A DNA stretch of 64,000 nt, from the NCBI GenBank assembly GCA_038503075.1, contig JBCAML010000018.1, forward strand, positions 496,001-560,000. Direction: 5' to 3'. Below the pieces are notes generated by a model. The model made no database searches and was not told where the DNA came from. It saw nothing but the letters and a program-made list of their open reading frames with translations. This document shows, piece by piece, positions 34,137 through 46,800 of the stretch. Positions within the stretch are counted from its first letter, which is position 1. Each line of letters begins with the position of its first letter. Made by a program: the position numbers and the translations under genes. The DNA is from Gyromitra esculenta. Taxonomy: Eukaryota; Ascomycota; Pezizomycetes; Pezizales; Discinaceae.

Positions 34137-37066
34137 TATCCTAGAAGACGAAAAGTTGCGCTTTCTTCCTCCGATTATCAGAAGCTGGGAGTAGTGCTTC
34201 GCGGTTGAGGCTTCAAATAGTTGTCTAGTTCTTTTTGTCAGTAACTTGGGTGAATCCTAGAGGACGGCTAATGTGTGGGTGGACATTATCTTGTAGGATA
34301 GCATGTCGTACGTCACGCACCTATCTGCAAACTGGAACGAGGAAGAGGGTGAGGGTTAGCAAAAGAATAAAGAAAGAGGTAAGAAAAGAAGTAGAGATAC
34401 TTTGAAAATGTCAGATGGGTTGAACGGCCAACGAAGTTGGTGGTATATATGATATATCTGAAGGCCTCGCAACTACCGATACCAGTAGGAAGTTCATTAA
34501 TTGTTATGATTGGACTTTAAGCTTATTTTTGTGACGTCATAGCTTTATTTAAGGCCGCGGCACTGAGGTAAATCACCGATTTAGGACTGCTGCGATATTG
34601 TGCGAATAAGAAGCCTTGCGGGGGGGTTTTGTAAATTTCTAGCACATCATTGGTGAGAAAAAATTGCTCACACATTACCACAAAATATTAGTGGAAATCC
34701 AGCCATATTACCTAGGATTGACGGCACCAAAACGATGGTTTCCATGCAAATAACCAAAACCATGAGGATGGTACCCTGAAGATTTATACTCCTCTTCTAG
34801 GTCGCTCCACTCCACTCATAGCTAAATAGAAATCCTCGCACTGGGGTGGTCCTTCTTTCTGAAGGCGAATCGACATTTGTTAGTTTAATTGTGATGTCAC
34901 GAGTAAGTGTTACTCCACCAAGTCCAGGCCTGCTCAAGAAGCTGATGAGAGCATAGTTACTAAGCATGCGCCAATAAGCAAATAAACTAACTACTTTTTA
35001 TAATTTGCCACAACATTCGGCTTGTGTGACGTAAACAGAAATACTACTACCGTACTAGTACTAGAGAAACATCCTTCTGCTAGAGGATCGGAAGGCTTCA
35101 TGCCGCCTTCTCCACTAGAGATAGTTTTATCATACTGAAAGACGGAGGATAAGGCAAAGCATAAAGGTACAACAGCGAATTAGGAGTGACTGAGAAATTC
35201 GAAATCAGAGGCTCAAGGGATTTCGCCAACAGATATCTCTAACAACAGATCTAGACGAAAAACTAACATCTATACGAGATTAAAGAAACAATAGCGCTAG
35301 CAAAGCGGTGGGAGATTTATCCCGGCGACCTAGAACCTGATATTAGCATAGATCATCACTCGGGATTTGCAGGATCAACAATGAAATATCGAGAAATTAT
35401 CTTTCCGAGATAGCAGTGTTATTACTATGGTAGTTTATCCATGGACATTATATACGCTTGTCGCTAAAACCCTTTGACTTGCTAAATATGGCCTGGCGCA
35501 CCATTTTGCTGGCGCAGCAGGTCGTACTGTACTCAAATTTCCAAAACAGCGTGGGATATCGTGTTCGGTCATAGAACGATGAGAATGAGCCATCCCGTCC
35601 GCTCTGGCATATCCAAGCATCGTATCGCCTGGTTAGTACTGCAGTGGGTGACCATGTGGGAATCCCAGGTACTGAGCTCATATAGTTTTTTGTTTTACCT
35701 CACGAGAGAGGTTGAGTACTCAAGGTTTGATCTGGAAATTGATAGGAGTAGATCGGTTGCTGTTGCAGGGATGATCTATTGATACAAGTGGGAGGGTATG
35801 TGGATTTAGCACACAGCAGCGAGTGGGATCTCTAAACACCCAGACCCTAGTACATAGCAGTGATAATTAACCACCGTACTTTTAGTCCTTACACCATTAT
35901 TCTATCAGAGACCGTGGTAACAATGATCATTAACTCCTAGTATTACACCTGCAACTCCTGGAGAAATGTCATAAAGGTGGCAATCATATATTATCAACAT
36001 AGACTATCCGGATACCATTTTCCCATACACATATCATTTATTTCGACAGCGCAACCGTTCGGACTAGCCACATATATGTATTAGCGCACAGATCACCCAG
36101 TCGCAAGGGTTACCTATTTTCAATAAAGCCCCTCTGAGAATCAAGAAAGCATACATGACAGCCCCGCTGGCCCTTCCCGAAGACATGATAAGATGTGAGG
36201 CGAGTGTTTTTTTTTTGAGATGGAAATCCAGCTTGAAAAGATTCAATATGGCTTACTCTCGGAGGCTCAACCGCTGTCAGAGGGTGTGCTTATCTGTCCT
36301 CCTCCTTGGTCTTCATGACCATTGAACTTAGAATAAGGATTACTGTAGAATGGTGTGATCTAATTTTTGAGGTTCACCCCTGGAAGGATACCGTACTGGT
36401 AACTAGCTCTCGCTTATCAAGGTATATTAAATCTGATATATACGAGGCTACAGCATAGGTATGGATTTACGGTTCGATTCTGTGCTTGCTTTTAAACTGC
36501 AATACCGTATTTACTTGAAAAATTGAGTAGTGTGAAGGGATTCGTCGGAGATCAAGTAGCGTGTCTAAACCTATTTCAGGTCGCTCCTAAAACCAATTTA
36601 GGTTGGATTCAGAAAAGCGCACTACCCAGTTTTTCGAGTATGTAAATACGGTAGTGCGGCGGGCTGCCTGGCGCAGAACAGCAAAAACATCGACTAAGGA
36701 AAATAAAAAATAGAAATTGATTTAGGCGAGTTTGACACCCATGAATATAAAATTGTAACATAGTTGTACCAACTTTCCATCAAACTTGGATGGTGTTATT
36801 ACTGTATTACCAAGGGACTTCAAGTTGGTTTTCCCTGCCTATATATGCGAGAGCCCAGGAAAATGGTTGACCGCCTGTCGATCACAGACGATCACTCGGC
36901 CATTCCGTAGCTACGGCAAGATTCTATATTTCCAAACACCATCTATCACAGGTCATATTCAAGTCCCACAAGTCCTAACCGTACGCTCGCTCGACGCCTT
37001 TTTCTGTACATAAACCCAAGCACGAACAAATACACTGTACAGCAAATTTACACTGCCACCCCACCA
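34137..37066. other. Gene-poor region of 2.9 kb
   Basis: The left 350 bases are the upstream region of the NuiA-like gene. The rest shows only short unsupported frames and, at 36502-36654, a fold-back element listed separately. The right end is the 3' flank of the PPR gene. Confidence 0.4.
36502..36654. repeat. Fold-back element with about 32-bp imperfect arms
   Basis: The left arm 36502-36532 (ataccgtatttacttgaaaa...) pairs with the right arm 36620-36654 (cactacccagtttttcgagt...). The outermost 12 bases (taccgtatttac) are perfectly complementary, followed by a 3-4 base gap and a second matching block. The interior has a further short pair (ctaaacct / aggttgg). No coding sequence is present. 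Confidence 0.6.
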
Positions 37067-40000
37067 TTACTTCTGATCGCCTTTTCCTAATCCTCTGCTT
37101 CCCTTTTTGTGGTTGTTAGGGTCTTTCGCCCTATGGTTAAATTCGTTGGTTCCTTTTGGTTGTTCCCTTTTAACGAGGCCTTTGTCTCTCTTACGACTCC
37201 TGTCTCTCATCTCGGGGCTCCTATACCCCTTCTTAAGCTCCTTGCTTGATTTTGTGGGCTCCTCCTTCTCTTGATGAGGTTTTCCTGTTTCCTCCTTAGG
37301 CTCATCACCTTTCCCAGCACCTTCTCCGGGGTTTTTCCAATCATCTCTCCAATATCCTTTCCCCGGCCTCCCTTCCCAAAACACCTCTTCCTCAAACCCA
37401 GTATTCACCTCCCCTCTATACTCTCTAATCCTTTCCAACGGCAACCACGCCCTAACTGTCTTAACAACATCCGCAATCTCCATGCCAGACCTCCTCATCT
37501 CGCCCCAACACCACTCTATAACCCCCTCGACCTCCTTCCTCTTCTCGTTCTTCCCTCCCTCATCCTTCCCCCCTTCTTCGACCCTCTTCGTAACCCTCCA
37601 CAAATCCCTCTCCCCAACCCTCTTCATCCCCAAAAGTTCCATAACCGCTACATGCAGCACTGTCCTAAAACTAATCGCATCACCAACGACTCTCCCACCA
37701 ACCTCCACTCCGCGCGTATGAAACCGATGACACATCTCCATCGCCCTCCTCGCACCACCGCGCTTTGCCACAGCCCTGAGCAGAACATTAAAAGAAATCG
37801 TATCCAGCCCCGCTCCAGTTTTAATATCGATACCCAACTTCACAAGCGCTAGCTTAGTCCTCTCGACGTCTACTTTTGCAACTGCATAGTCTAACACCGT
37901 GGTCCATACATCACGCGGTAACCTGACCGGTTTTGAATCCCTCGTAAAGTCTTTCGGTTCGCCCTTGCGTGGGATATGTGGGGCTGTTGATGGTGTTGGG
38001 AAGGATTCGGATTCGGCTAGTTTAAAACCGGCTTCGACATCACGATCGAGCTCGTGTCGTAGAAGAATAGCTACTACGACGCCGTCGGGCGGGATGCCGT
38101 CGTGCCGCATATCGAGGAGTACTTGTTTCGCTTGCGCCATTTCGCCGAATGCAAGGTGCGCGTTCATCAAGCTGGTGTATGTGGCTTCACCAATCCAGCG
38201 GCCTTCGCGACGGGAGCGAGATACAGCTGCAGCGACGTTATCGTAGAGTTCTTGACTCTGGGTTTCGATAGCGAGGGCTAAGAGGGCAGGGGCAACGGTC
38301 GGGTATCGGTATTCAGAGACATCAATTATGGGGATTGGGGACTCGTCCGTGGCGTTTGGGTCGTGGCGGAGTAGCTCCCATGCGTGGTTTAGACGGCGAT
38401 GTTTTACGAGGAACTTTAGATATTTGCCAGCGATGCGAGTAGAGATATTGCGCAGTGAACGAGAGCGCCGGATGCCGTTGCGCCAGATGCGGATTGCGCC
38501 GTGGGGGTTATCGCTGTTGATGTAGAGCATTAGGGAGACGTAGTACATGTCAATTGCTTCTGTGCGATTGCCGAATTCCCATAGAAGGTCGGCGCTAGCT
38601 TCCATTACTTCAGCGTTTTTACTCCACGTTAAAGCGGGATGGCGGAGGAGGCGGAGGAGGGTTTCACGACGCATAGGGTGGGAGCGTGCGTATGTGAGGA
38701 TGGTCTTGAACATCGGTTCTAGGCCACGGCCTTCGGAGGTGGAGTCGACAACAGCGTCGGCGATGGCAGGGAGAATCCAGTCGGGGAGTGTGAGCGGATG
38801 GGTAGTGACCGACGGTGGATGAAGGGAATGACCAGGTATATTAAACTCAGCTGCAATCGGCGAAGTAGCAGGTGGCGGAGGCGGCCGAGCTAATACCTCT
38901 GGAGTATATTCTTCAGGATGCAAAGCAGCATAGTCTACAAACGACCAAGTATTATTCCTAGCCCCCCGCTTCGAAAGAGATTCCATACGCTTTATAACCG
39001 ACGCCCCAACATTCCCATACCCCCCCTCCACAATCGTCGTCAAGATCAACTCCATCCAAACCTCCCGTTCCGAATACGGCATGGGACGTCTCTTCCCATG
39101 CACAGGTATATTAGTCGTTCCAGTACCCCACACATCAAGTCTATACCGTGCCCTCGGCACCTCCATCCCACAGTACTCCCCAACAACGCCCAGCTTCGCC
39201 GCCTCTTCCGCCACCATAGCCTCCTGCGCACGCCACACCGCATCCGCCAGCGACGCCAGGATACGGGGTCGGAGCACATGTAGTCGCGGGTATCGATCCA
39301 GCGCATATAATGCCTCCGGCATCAGATCCGCCGTATGGCAGTACGCCAATATCTGTCTAACCGTGGGCATAAGGTCAGTATGTCGATCACCCATCCACTC
39401 TTCTCCAGCTCGGAGCACCATCCCACATAAGCTGCCCAACACGACCCCGAACCCGCGGCGCCGGCGCTCAATGTCGAGTTTGACGAGTGGGTTGGTGACG
39501 GCCCAGAGGCCGGAGCGGCCAGCGATTGCAGGTGAGGGGATGGTATTGTCAGCGTTTTTAGGACGGGAGCCCAGTGTTGTGTATTGGGTTCCTCCAAAGA
39601 CGCTAAGGGCTACGTCAGGTGGGTATTCAAATTTAGGTTCCAGCAGCGTGCGCACTATCCACACGGCATGCTGCCATTTCCCTTCAGCGGCGAGCTCGGT
39701 GATGAGGTCATGGTCGTGGCCTGAGGCGCGCTCGAGAAAGAAGAGGAGTTTTTCGGAGTCCGCGGGGTCAGGGGTTGAATCAGGGTTCAGAGCTTCCTCG
39801 CGGAGTTGGGGAGGGAGGAAGGGGCCTTTGAGGAGGGCGGTGATCCATTCGGGCATGTAGTGGGGGTCGGCGGTGGGTGGCCTCTGTGGGACGGAAAAGC
39901 CATAGAGAAGGGGGAATTTGGTATCGGGAACCAGGTCACCATGGAGTGGGAAACGGGTATCGGGGATTATGTCCGAGTGGTATGGGGGAAGGGAAGGTGG

Positions 40001-40526
40001 GTGTTCCGGGGGGTCTGGGGGAACATCGCGATCAGGGAGAGTCGGCGGGAAGGCGACGGTCATCTTGGTTAACCATTCACGGTCTGTGATTTTGGAATTG
40101 GCGCTAGGCCGGGGGACGGCGGTGGAGAAAGTACACGGTCGGGGAGAATTGGGGCTTAATTGATACCTATTTTCCAATTAGTATTATGGACATACAGATA
40201 TCGTAGGTATGAGTAAATAGGTTAAAATAAAACTCCACGGGAGTGAGTAAATAGAAATCTTTCTCAACAAAGCCAGAGTAAACAAACCTCTTTTGCGCAC
40301 GCCCATTGAAGGGTGAATTTACCGCTCCTCCTCTCTCCACCGCGATTGAAGAAAAACGTCTCCTCCCCCGGACTCTCGCAATGAAGAGTCGGACATCGTC
40401 ACCATCTTTGCGACACCTCCGAGCAGCACAAGGCGAAAAGAATGAGGGTAGCAAGAAGGTGCAGGTGAAGGATGAACGCAAAATTGAAGACCAGCGATAG
40501 TTGAAGGAGCGGCGAGCGGCGAGCAT
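37067..40526 (-). CDS. Mitochondrial pentatricopeptide-repeat (PPR) protein
   Basis: Exon 1 (40526-40288) and exon 2 (40166-37067) join through a 121-bp intron (donor GTTTGT, acceptor AATAG) into 1112 aa. The N-terminus (MLAARRSFNYRWSSILRSSF) and the later RGRRRFSSIAVERGG are basic, Ser/Arg-rich and free of acidic residues at the start, as expected for mitochondrial import. The body is alpha-helical. A clear PPR unit occurs near residue 744 (TYTSLMNAHLAFGEMAQAKQ, then LLDMRHDGIPPDG), and another PPR-like helix pair is at ISFNVLLRAVAKRGGARRAM. Fungal proteins of this build bind organellar RNA and act in mitochondrial mRNA processing, stability or translation. The last 130 residues are Lys/Glu-rich and disordered. 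I cannot assign an orthologue or RNA target. It is divergent from the PARP-finger gene. Confidence 0.75.
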
Positions 40527-41728
40527 GACCGGGGCATTTGGATGTCGAGGTGGAAATGTGGCTGGGAGAGAGGTGGTGGTGTAGTTGATGGCGTCGTGGC
40601 GGTGGGGTTGGGGGGGGGATGAGGTTTTTTTTTTAAATTTTTTTTAATGGTGGGGTTGTTGTTTACACATATCATACTCTCTTGGTCTCTACGTTGGGAC
40701 GGTTTTCTTCTTTATTTCTTTTTATTTTTCTGCTAAACGTCACATACGGCTCTGCTTCTGGATGGGGATGAAAGATGGGGATGAATGAATAAATAGAGGA
40801 GGGATGAGAGAGGTACATGAGATGTAGCTGTACCCCAGCTAGAGATGCCGAATCTAGAGATGTGGAATCTAGTACCGTGATGCGTTGACTGCTTGATGTA
40901 GAATGTACAGTAAGCATGCATTATCTGGACCCTTAGCTGGGCGGAGTACATCCATCAGCACCATCATACAGCAGATAGCTGAAACGGTGATTGATTGCAA
41001 TTGAACGAAACAGGAAGGGTTAATTGCAGCAGCGAATGAGGATGCAGAAGCAGTATTTGGAATGATTATGATGATTACGATACTCTGCCTAGATGAAGCT
41101 GCATGAAGTGGAGATGAGAGATGTGAGGGAGAGAGGGAGAGGCGAGACAATAAATAGGAAGAGAGGAAGAGAGAGAAGAGAGGGAGAGGGATCCAACAAT
41201 ACGAAACGCGCCCAACCAGGGCAGGCGCGTCACCCGAGCCTGCTACTTCCCAATCTTTGCTTTGCCAGTCGTCTCTCAGTCTGTCCATGTGTAGCTATCA
41301 GCCTTGGGCATATATTATTCTTTTTCTATCATTTTCTTTTCTATTTCTCCCTCTCCCCTCTCCCTCCCAGCATAAATCCCGCTCCCCTATTCCCACAGGC
41401 AGGCAGGTAAAAGCGATATTGGTCACGGCAGATACTGTCAGACGTCATTTCTCATCTCCATCCCATCCTACACCCAATACCCGTACATACCGTACCACTC
41501 CCTCCCACTTATCACTGCCAGCCCTGCCTCGCATATCAACACCACCACCACAACCACCACCCTTCCATTTGCATTTATTTCATTTTCCCCCCCCATCCCT
41601 CCTCCATCCATAGAAATACATAAATTCCACCTTCCCCCTCCCGCTCCCTCCTCTCATTTCTCTCCCTCTCCCCTCCTCTCCCTTCTTTTTCCTCCTAAAG
41701 AAATATCACACATCCATCCATTCTTGAC
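40527..41728. promoter_or_regulatory. Divergent promoter region with long pyrimidine tract
   Basis: This 1.2-kb interval separates the PPR gene (-) and the PARP-finger gene (+). From about 41320 to 41700 the plus strand is almost pure C/T (for example ccctctcccctctccctccc). Such tracts are characteristic of strongly transcribed fungal genes upstream of the start codon, so I read it as core promoter and leader of the plus-strand gene. T-runs lie at 40625-40650. Confidence 0.55.
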
Positions 41729-43897
41729 ATGTCTTACAGAGTCGGTGAGTACCACCACCCCAAAACGCGTCTTTCGCGTTCCCTTCCTCTCCCTTCCTTC
41801 CCCCAAAACAAAAATACAAATCACGCGTTGTCCTCGCTAACTATCTGCCAGAGGTCTCGCCAAATGCTCGCGCTGCTTGTAAGGGCGCTTGTGAGGAGAA
41901 GAAGATTCTGAAAGATGATCTGCGTTTTGGCACTTGGGTTAAGTCGGCAAGTTTTGAGAGTTGGACTTGGAGACATTGGTGAGTTGCGAGTTCTTTCATT
42001 TTTTTGTTTTTGCTCTTTTGCTATTTTTTACTCCATTCCATCTTTTTTTTTAGTCACGATCAGTAGTGATCTTGCTTGATCTGGATTTTTCTTGCCAATT
42101 TTTGTCTAATTATATTATCGTACACTTCGATTTCTTGCGGTCTTTATTTTCCTCCATTTCTTTTTCTTCTTCTTTTCTATCCCACCACTCCATTTTTTTT
42201 ATTTCTCCATCTTTCCTTATCGTCTTTCCATTTTTTAAACTTTTTATCTCATTTTTTTTCCGTCTTAATTCGCCTCCATCTCTTTTTTTTAAAAAAAATT
42301 CTCTTTAACTATCATTTTGATTATCCCTCCATCTCCTCCAAGTCCCATTTCCTAATCTTCAATCCCACCCTCATACAACTCCTCCCATCCTCTTCATCCA
42401 GCTAACACCCAATAGGGGTTGCATAACCCCCAAACAGTTCACCAACATCCGCAAAAAGCTCACAGTCACCGACACGCTAGACGTAGAAAACCTCGACGGC
42501 TACGACGTACTCTCATCGTCACTCCAGGCCAAAGTCAAAACCGCCATCGAAAACGGCCACGTCGCAGACGAAGACTGGAAAGGCGTAATTCCCCCCCCCC
42601 CCGGCCTGCTTGCGCGCTAACACCTCCACAGGACCCAGCTGAAAATCGCCCAGGCGCACCAATAAAACGCAAAAAGTCAACTCCTAAAAAAGACTCCGAG
42701 CAAGCAGAAGAAGTAGAAGAAGCAGAAGAAGCGTTGGAACCCCACATCCGCACCCTTGATATTGGAAGCGACGAAGATACACCGTACGTCCGTTGCTAGA
42801 GGAGGGGGTTTTCGGTGTCTTGCGCTTTCATATAAGGATGATAAACTAACATAATCTAGGCCCGAGAAGAAGAAACGTGGCCGCAAACCCGCCTCCGCCG
42901 CTCCTACCGCTGCCTCCGCTGCCCCTACTGTAGAGGAGGAGGAACCGAAAGAGGAGCCAGTGGCGCCGAAGAAACGAGGTCGTCCCGCTAAGTCGGATGA
43001 AAAGAAGAAGGAGAAGATTCCCGCGGAACCGACGCGCGCGAGAAGTAGCAGGAATGCAGGTGCTAAGAAGAGCATGAAGGAGGTAGAGGAAGATGAAGAA
43101 ATGGCTGACGCGCCAGCGCCCAAACGGGAGAAGAAGACGGCTGCAAAAGAAAAAGCGCCGGAAAAGGAGAAAGAAAAAGCGCCAGTGAAGGAGAAAGTAG
43201 TGAAGGAGAAGGCGCCGAAGAAGCCGACGAAGGCCGAGCTTGCAAAGGCTGCAAAGGAGGAGGCTGCTACCAGTGCTGCTGTTGCAGAGAAGGATGTTGA
43301 GATGAAGGATAAGGAGGAAAAGGCGGATAAGGAGATGGTTGATGTTATTGTCGGTACTGATAAACCTGAGGAAAAGGCCGGAGCTGCCGAATCTGAAGAA
43401 CCCAAAGAGACTGAGAAAGAGGTTGAGGAACCTGCTGTCAAACCCAAGGGTAAGGGTGGTCGTCCGAAGAAGGTTGTTGCGGCGCCGAAGGAAAAGGTAG
43501 ATGAGAAATCCGAGGAACCGGAGAAGAGGAAGCCTGCTGTGGGCCGTAAGCGTAAAGCCGCTGCACCAGAAGAACCGGAAAAGGAAGAGGAGAAAGAAGC
43601 AGAGCCGGAAAAGGCTGAAGTCGCTGTTGAGTACGCAACCCCCAACCCACCCTAATAACCCTACATTAACTAACGCATCACAGAGAACCAAAGAAGAAAC
43701 GTGGCCGTCCTGCGAAAGCTAAGGAACCTGTTGCCACTGCTGCCTCTGAGAAGCCGACTACTAAGGCACCTGCCAAGAAGGGAAGAGGGAAAAAGGCAAA
43801 GTCAGCCTCCCCAAGTTCGACGCCGGCGCCGGAGGAAGAGGAGGGGAAGAGGAAGAGTATTTTCGGAGGAGATGCACATGAGGCTGCTGCGGAGTAA
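41729..43897 (+). CDS. PARP-type zinc finger protein with AT-hooks
   Basis: Six exons (41729-41744, 41852-41978, 42416-42584, 42632-42783, 42860-43630, 43684-43897) join in phase to 482 aa. Residues 1-60 form a PARP-type zinc finger, starting MSYRVEVSPNARAACKGAC. The likely zinc ligands are C15, C19, H47 and C50 (HWGC), with the conserved LRFGTWV and WTWRHW around them; this finger senses nicked DNA. ITPKQFTNIRKKLTVTDTLD follows. From residue 120 on, the protein is disordered and very rich in Lys, Glu, Ala and Pro. It carries at least four AT-hook-like motifs (KKRGRKPAS, KKRGRPAKS, GKGGRPKKV, KKRGRPAKA), which bind the minor groove of AT-rich DNA. There is no PARP catalytic or ligase domain. 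A nuclear, chromatin-bound, DNA-damage-related role is inferred. Intron 2 is unusually long (437 bp) and T/C-rich. Confidence 0.88.
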
Positions 43898-46800
43898 CCG
43901 GTCATATAAGGAAGGATTATAAGCTTATTTTTTTTCTTCTCTTTTGCCGTAGGGGGTGAAGCTTTTTGTACAGTCCGTATGATGGTTCTCTAGCTACTAG
44001 GTGGATGGGTATATGTTGTGGCAAAATGCGGAAAGGGAGAGTAGCTTTTCAGTTTTTTTCCACTAACTGTTGTGATTCTTCTTTCATTGGCTTATGAAAT
44101 GTGCTACTAGTAGTGCCGTGCTGCTTTTTGCTATCTCTTTTTTTTACTTTCTATTCGTTGCTTTTATGGCTCGTTGCTTTTATAATACCTGTTATCTGTC
44201 TATCTGTGTATGTCTTTGCTTGGGTTTAGGGGTGATGGTGGAGGAGGGACGGGCGCGACAGATGATGGGTACTAGTGTACTATTATAGTAATATCGTTTT
44301 TTTTTTAACTGAGTTGAAGAGTTGGGTGAGTGGGCCGAGTGAGAGATTGGAGAGGAAACGATTACGCTCTAGATTAGGCGGGCATCCTAGTCGTGTTATA
44401 GAGCGGGGGCCCAGTAGGTTGGGTATGCGAGTGATGATCTATGATTGCGTCGATGTGTTTGTTAGTAGGTCGAGATAGGTGTAGGTGTAGGCCGGTGATA
44501 ACTTGAGAGTACTTGATCGGTACTTCGAATCGATATTTAGTATTCACTTGTACCATTACGGGTTAGAAGTGGACCGTCATTGCGGATTAGAGCGATTAGT
44601 AGTATGTGTTCTGTTTCCTTTCCAATCCACGTTAACCACAGAAGCATATTCCTCGTCTCCAAAATTTCTCTAAAGACAGAGTTCATAGAATGCCCAAGAT
44701 TGGTAGAATTTCAGAGAAATGGTAGGAACAGAAACTATCACCATAATCACATCAAAGATGGAATATAAGGGAAGAGATGAAATTATTGGGGCATGGATCT
44801 TTATGTATTGTCATAGCTTTAGTGCTAGTAACAACCAATGAGTTAAAGAAAAAGAAAAAAACCATGATCCCATCCTTAGATGTTTAGGTGGTGATTAGGT
44901 AGATTTGTAAAACTGAACAAATAAGCAAATAAACAAAAGGTAGCAAGTAGGATCTGAACCGCACCTCGTTACCCACAAAAGCTCTTTCTACCAAGTATTA
45001 TTTCAACTTGGCCGCTAGTGAGAGGAAATCGCACACACCCTTTCAGGTGGGCTATTCTTTCTGGCGTTATACCGGTACATGTTTTTTGCAAAACTTGTAC
45101 CCAGCGATGGAAAATGCTCCCACCTTAACCCAGATAAACTATATTTGGAATCACGCACAAATAAATGTACGTAAATGGGCTATAAGAGATGAAGTATATT
45201 TCCTTAAAACTCTATCGTAATTTTTTTATTTTTCGATCGGTTGTGAGTGACACCACGTGACGCAACTTCGCCAGCACGAAATCACATCTTTAACAACCAT
45301 ATGAAACCTAGGTATAATTTTTTAACCCTATGATAGGCCATCCAAGATCTACAGATATCGAGCGCAATGATTACAGAACCCAGCATTTGTAGGCCCACAA
45401 CTCAAAAAACCGCTAGGGAGAAAGTGGATAGCTTGTTACGACTACATAGATACAGAATTTCACGATCAAAGACGATCAAGGCAACAATTAAAGTTCAAAA
45501 TGGGATTAGGAAGGAAAATATATGTATTTTAACAGAGAACTGATTAGGGGTTAGAGTTACTAGGTCCGTAAACATCCGTAACGGTGAATAAAGCGCGGAG
45601 GCCATGTGTGGCAAACAGCCCCCACAACACTCGGCCCACAAATCCACGCATTCTTGACATAAAAGAGAAGGTAATCAAAAAAATCACACCAGCCATTTAT
45701 ACTGTATTTTGAGTCCAATTCTCAGTCTCATTCGACTAGGTAACGAAATATCAGTTCGACGACTCTTTGGTTGGCTCGGTTTTTTGTACCGACTGGGCAA
45801 AGTGAATTTCTTTTGGTTCTGCACCTGCAGCAATCCTTGGAAGAAAGGGCGCGTAGCAGAAATCCGCCCCGCTCTCCAATAGTCATCCACTTCGTTTGTC
45901 CCTCCATAGTATTACGACTGAATTAAATCATTCCGGATCCCTCCTGCATCCATCAGATCCGCGAATTTCCGAGCTTGGGCTCCTGGAACCAAGGATCCTC
46001 AGGCAAAGGGGTAAAGGTAGTTCCCTGATTTACACAATTCTATGGACCTCCGTGACTATTCTAGTGAGGTACCTACTCAATGCCGCATAAGTAAATCGTA
46101 GCCTAGGCGGGAGTCGTTGCGGGTTGCTCTCCCAACGGAAATCAGACCGTGTTTGTCGCGATTTGCGTTGACGGTAGTGAGATTGTGGGTGCCTAATATC
46201 ATGGATCCGACCAACCACAAGATAGTTTTTGATTTCGTGGTAACAATCCTCGATAGCTCGGGAAAAGTTTCTTTGTCAACGGCATTGATAGTTGGTGAGG
46301 TAAGTGAAAAAGGAATTCCAGTATTTGAGGAGAGGATGTAGTAAAATGTGTAAATATTGCCCAAAAGGTTATGCATATTTCAAATCAAGGTGGCAGCCCT
46401 CGATTGCCATATAACCACACGTAGTTAGTGAAATAAGGCTAACTAGATCCCATGGGTCATGCTTCTGATGGAGAAAATAAAATAAAACAATTGACCGCCA
46501 TCCATCACGATAGGGATCATTGATCGCCAAGATCAGTTGGTAGTCTTCTACCGCTTACGCGTGCGCCTAATCAACATGTTTTTTACAAAGAAAAATTAGA
46601 TATCTCAATCTATAGGTTACTGGATCTAGCCAACTGGTGAAATTCATACTTAGTTCGAGTGTTTTTACGTGAGGAAATATGAGTGTTTGGTGTTGCCTGC
46701 TCAACATGTGCATCATTTTTTCAGCCCTAGTTAAAAATCATGGGAACGGGGCAGTGCTAATATAGATGAAGGTCAATATAAGCATAGTTACCTAGAAGTT

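Noticed and set aside
39081..39860. Plus-strand frame of 259 aa
   Set aside because: It is antisense to the PPR gene and has no domain or splice context.
42677..43691. Long minus-strand Ser/Phe-rich and Leu-rich frames (322 and 281 aa)
   Set aside because: They are antisense to the Lys/Glu-rich exons of the PARP-finger gene, whose low complexity keeps the other strand open.
44945..45020. Possible tRNA on the minus strand (ggttcagatcc resembles a T-arm)
   Set aside because: The T-stem pairs at only two of five positions, position 58 is G instead of A, and no D-arm or acceptor stem can be formed.
46030..46376. Overlapping frames on both strands near 46.1-46.4 kb (for example RWESNPQRLPPRL)
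   Set aside because: No domain, no splice sites and no start context; the phrase resembles commonly mis-annotated translations.
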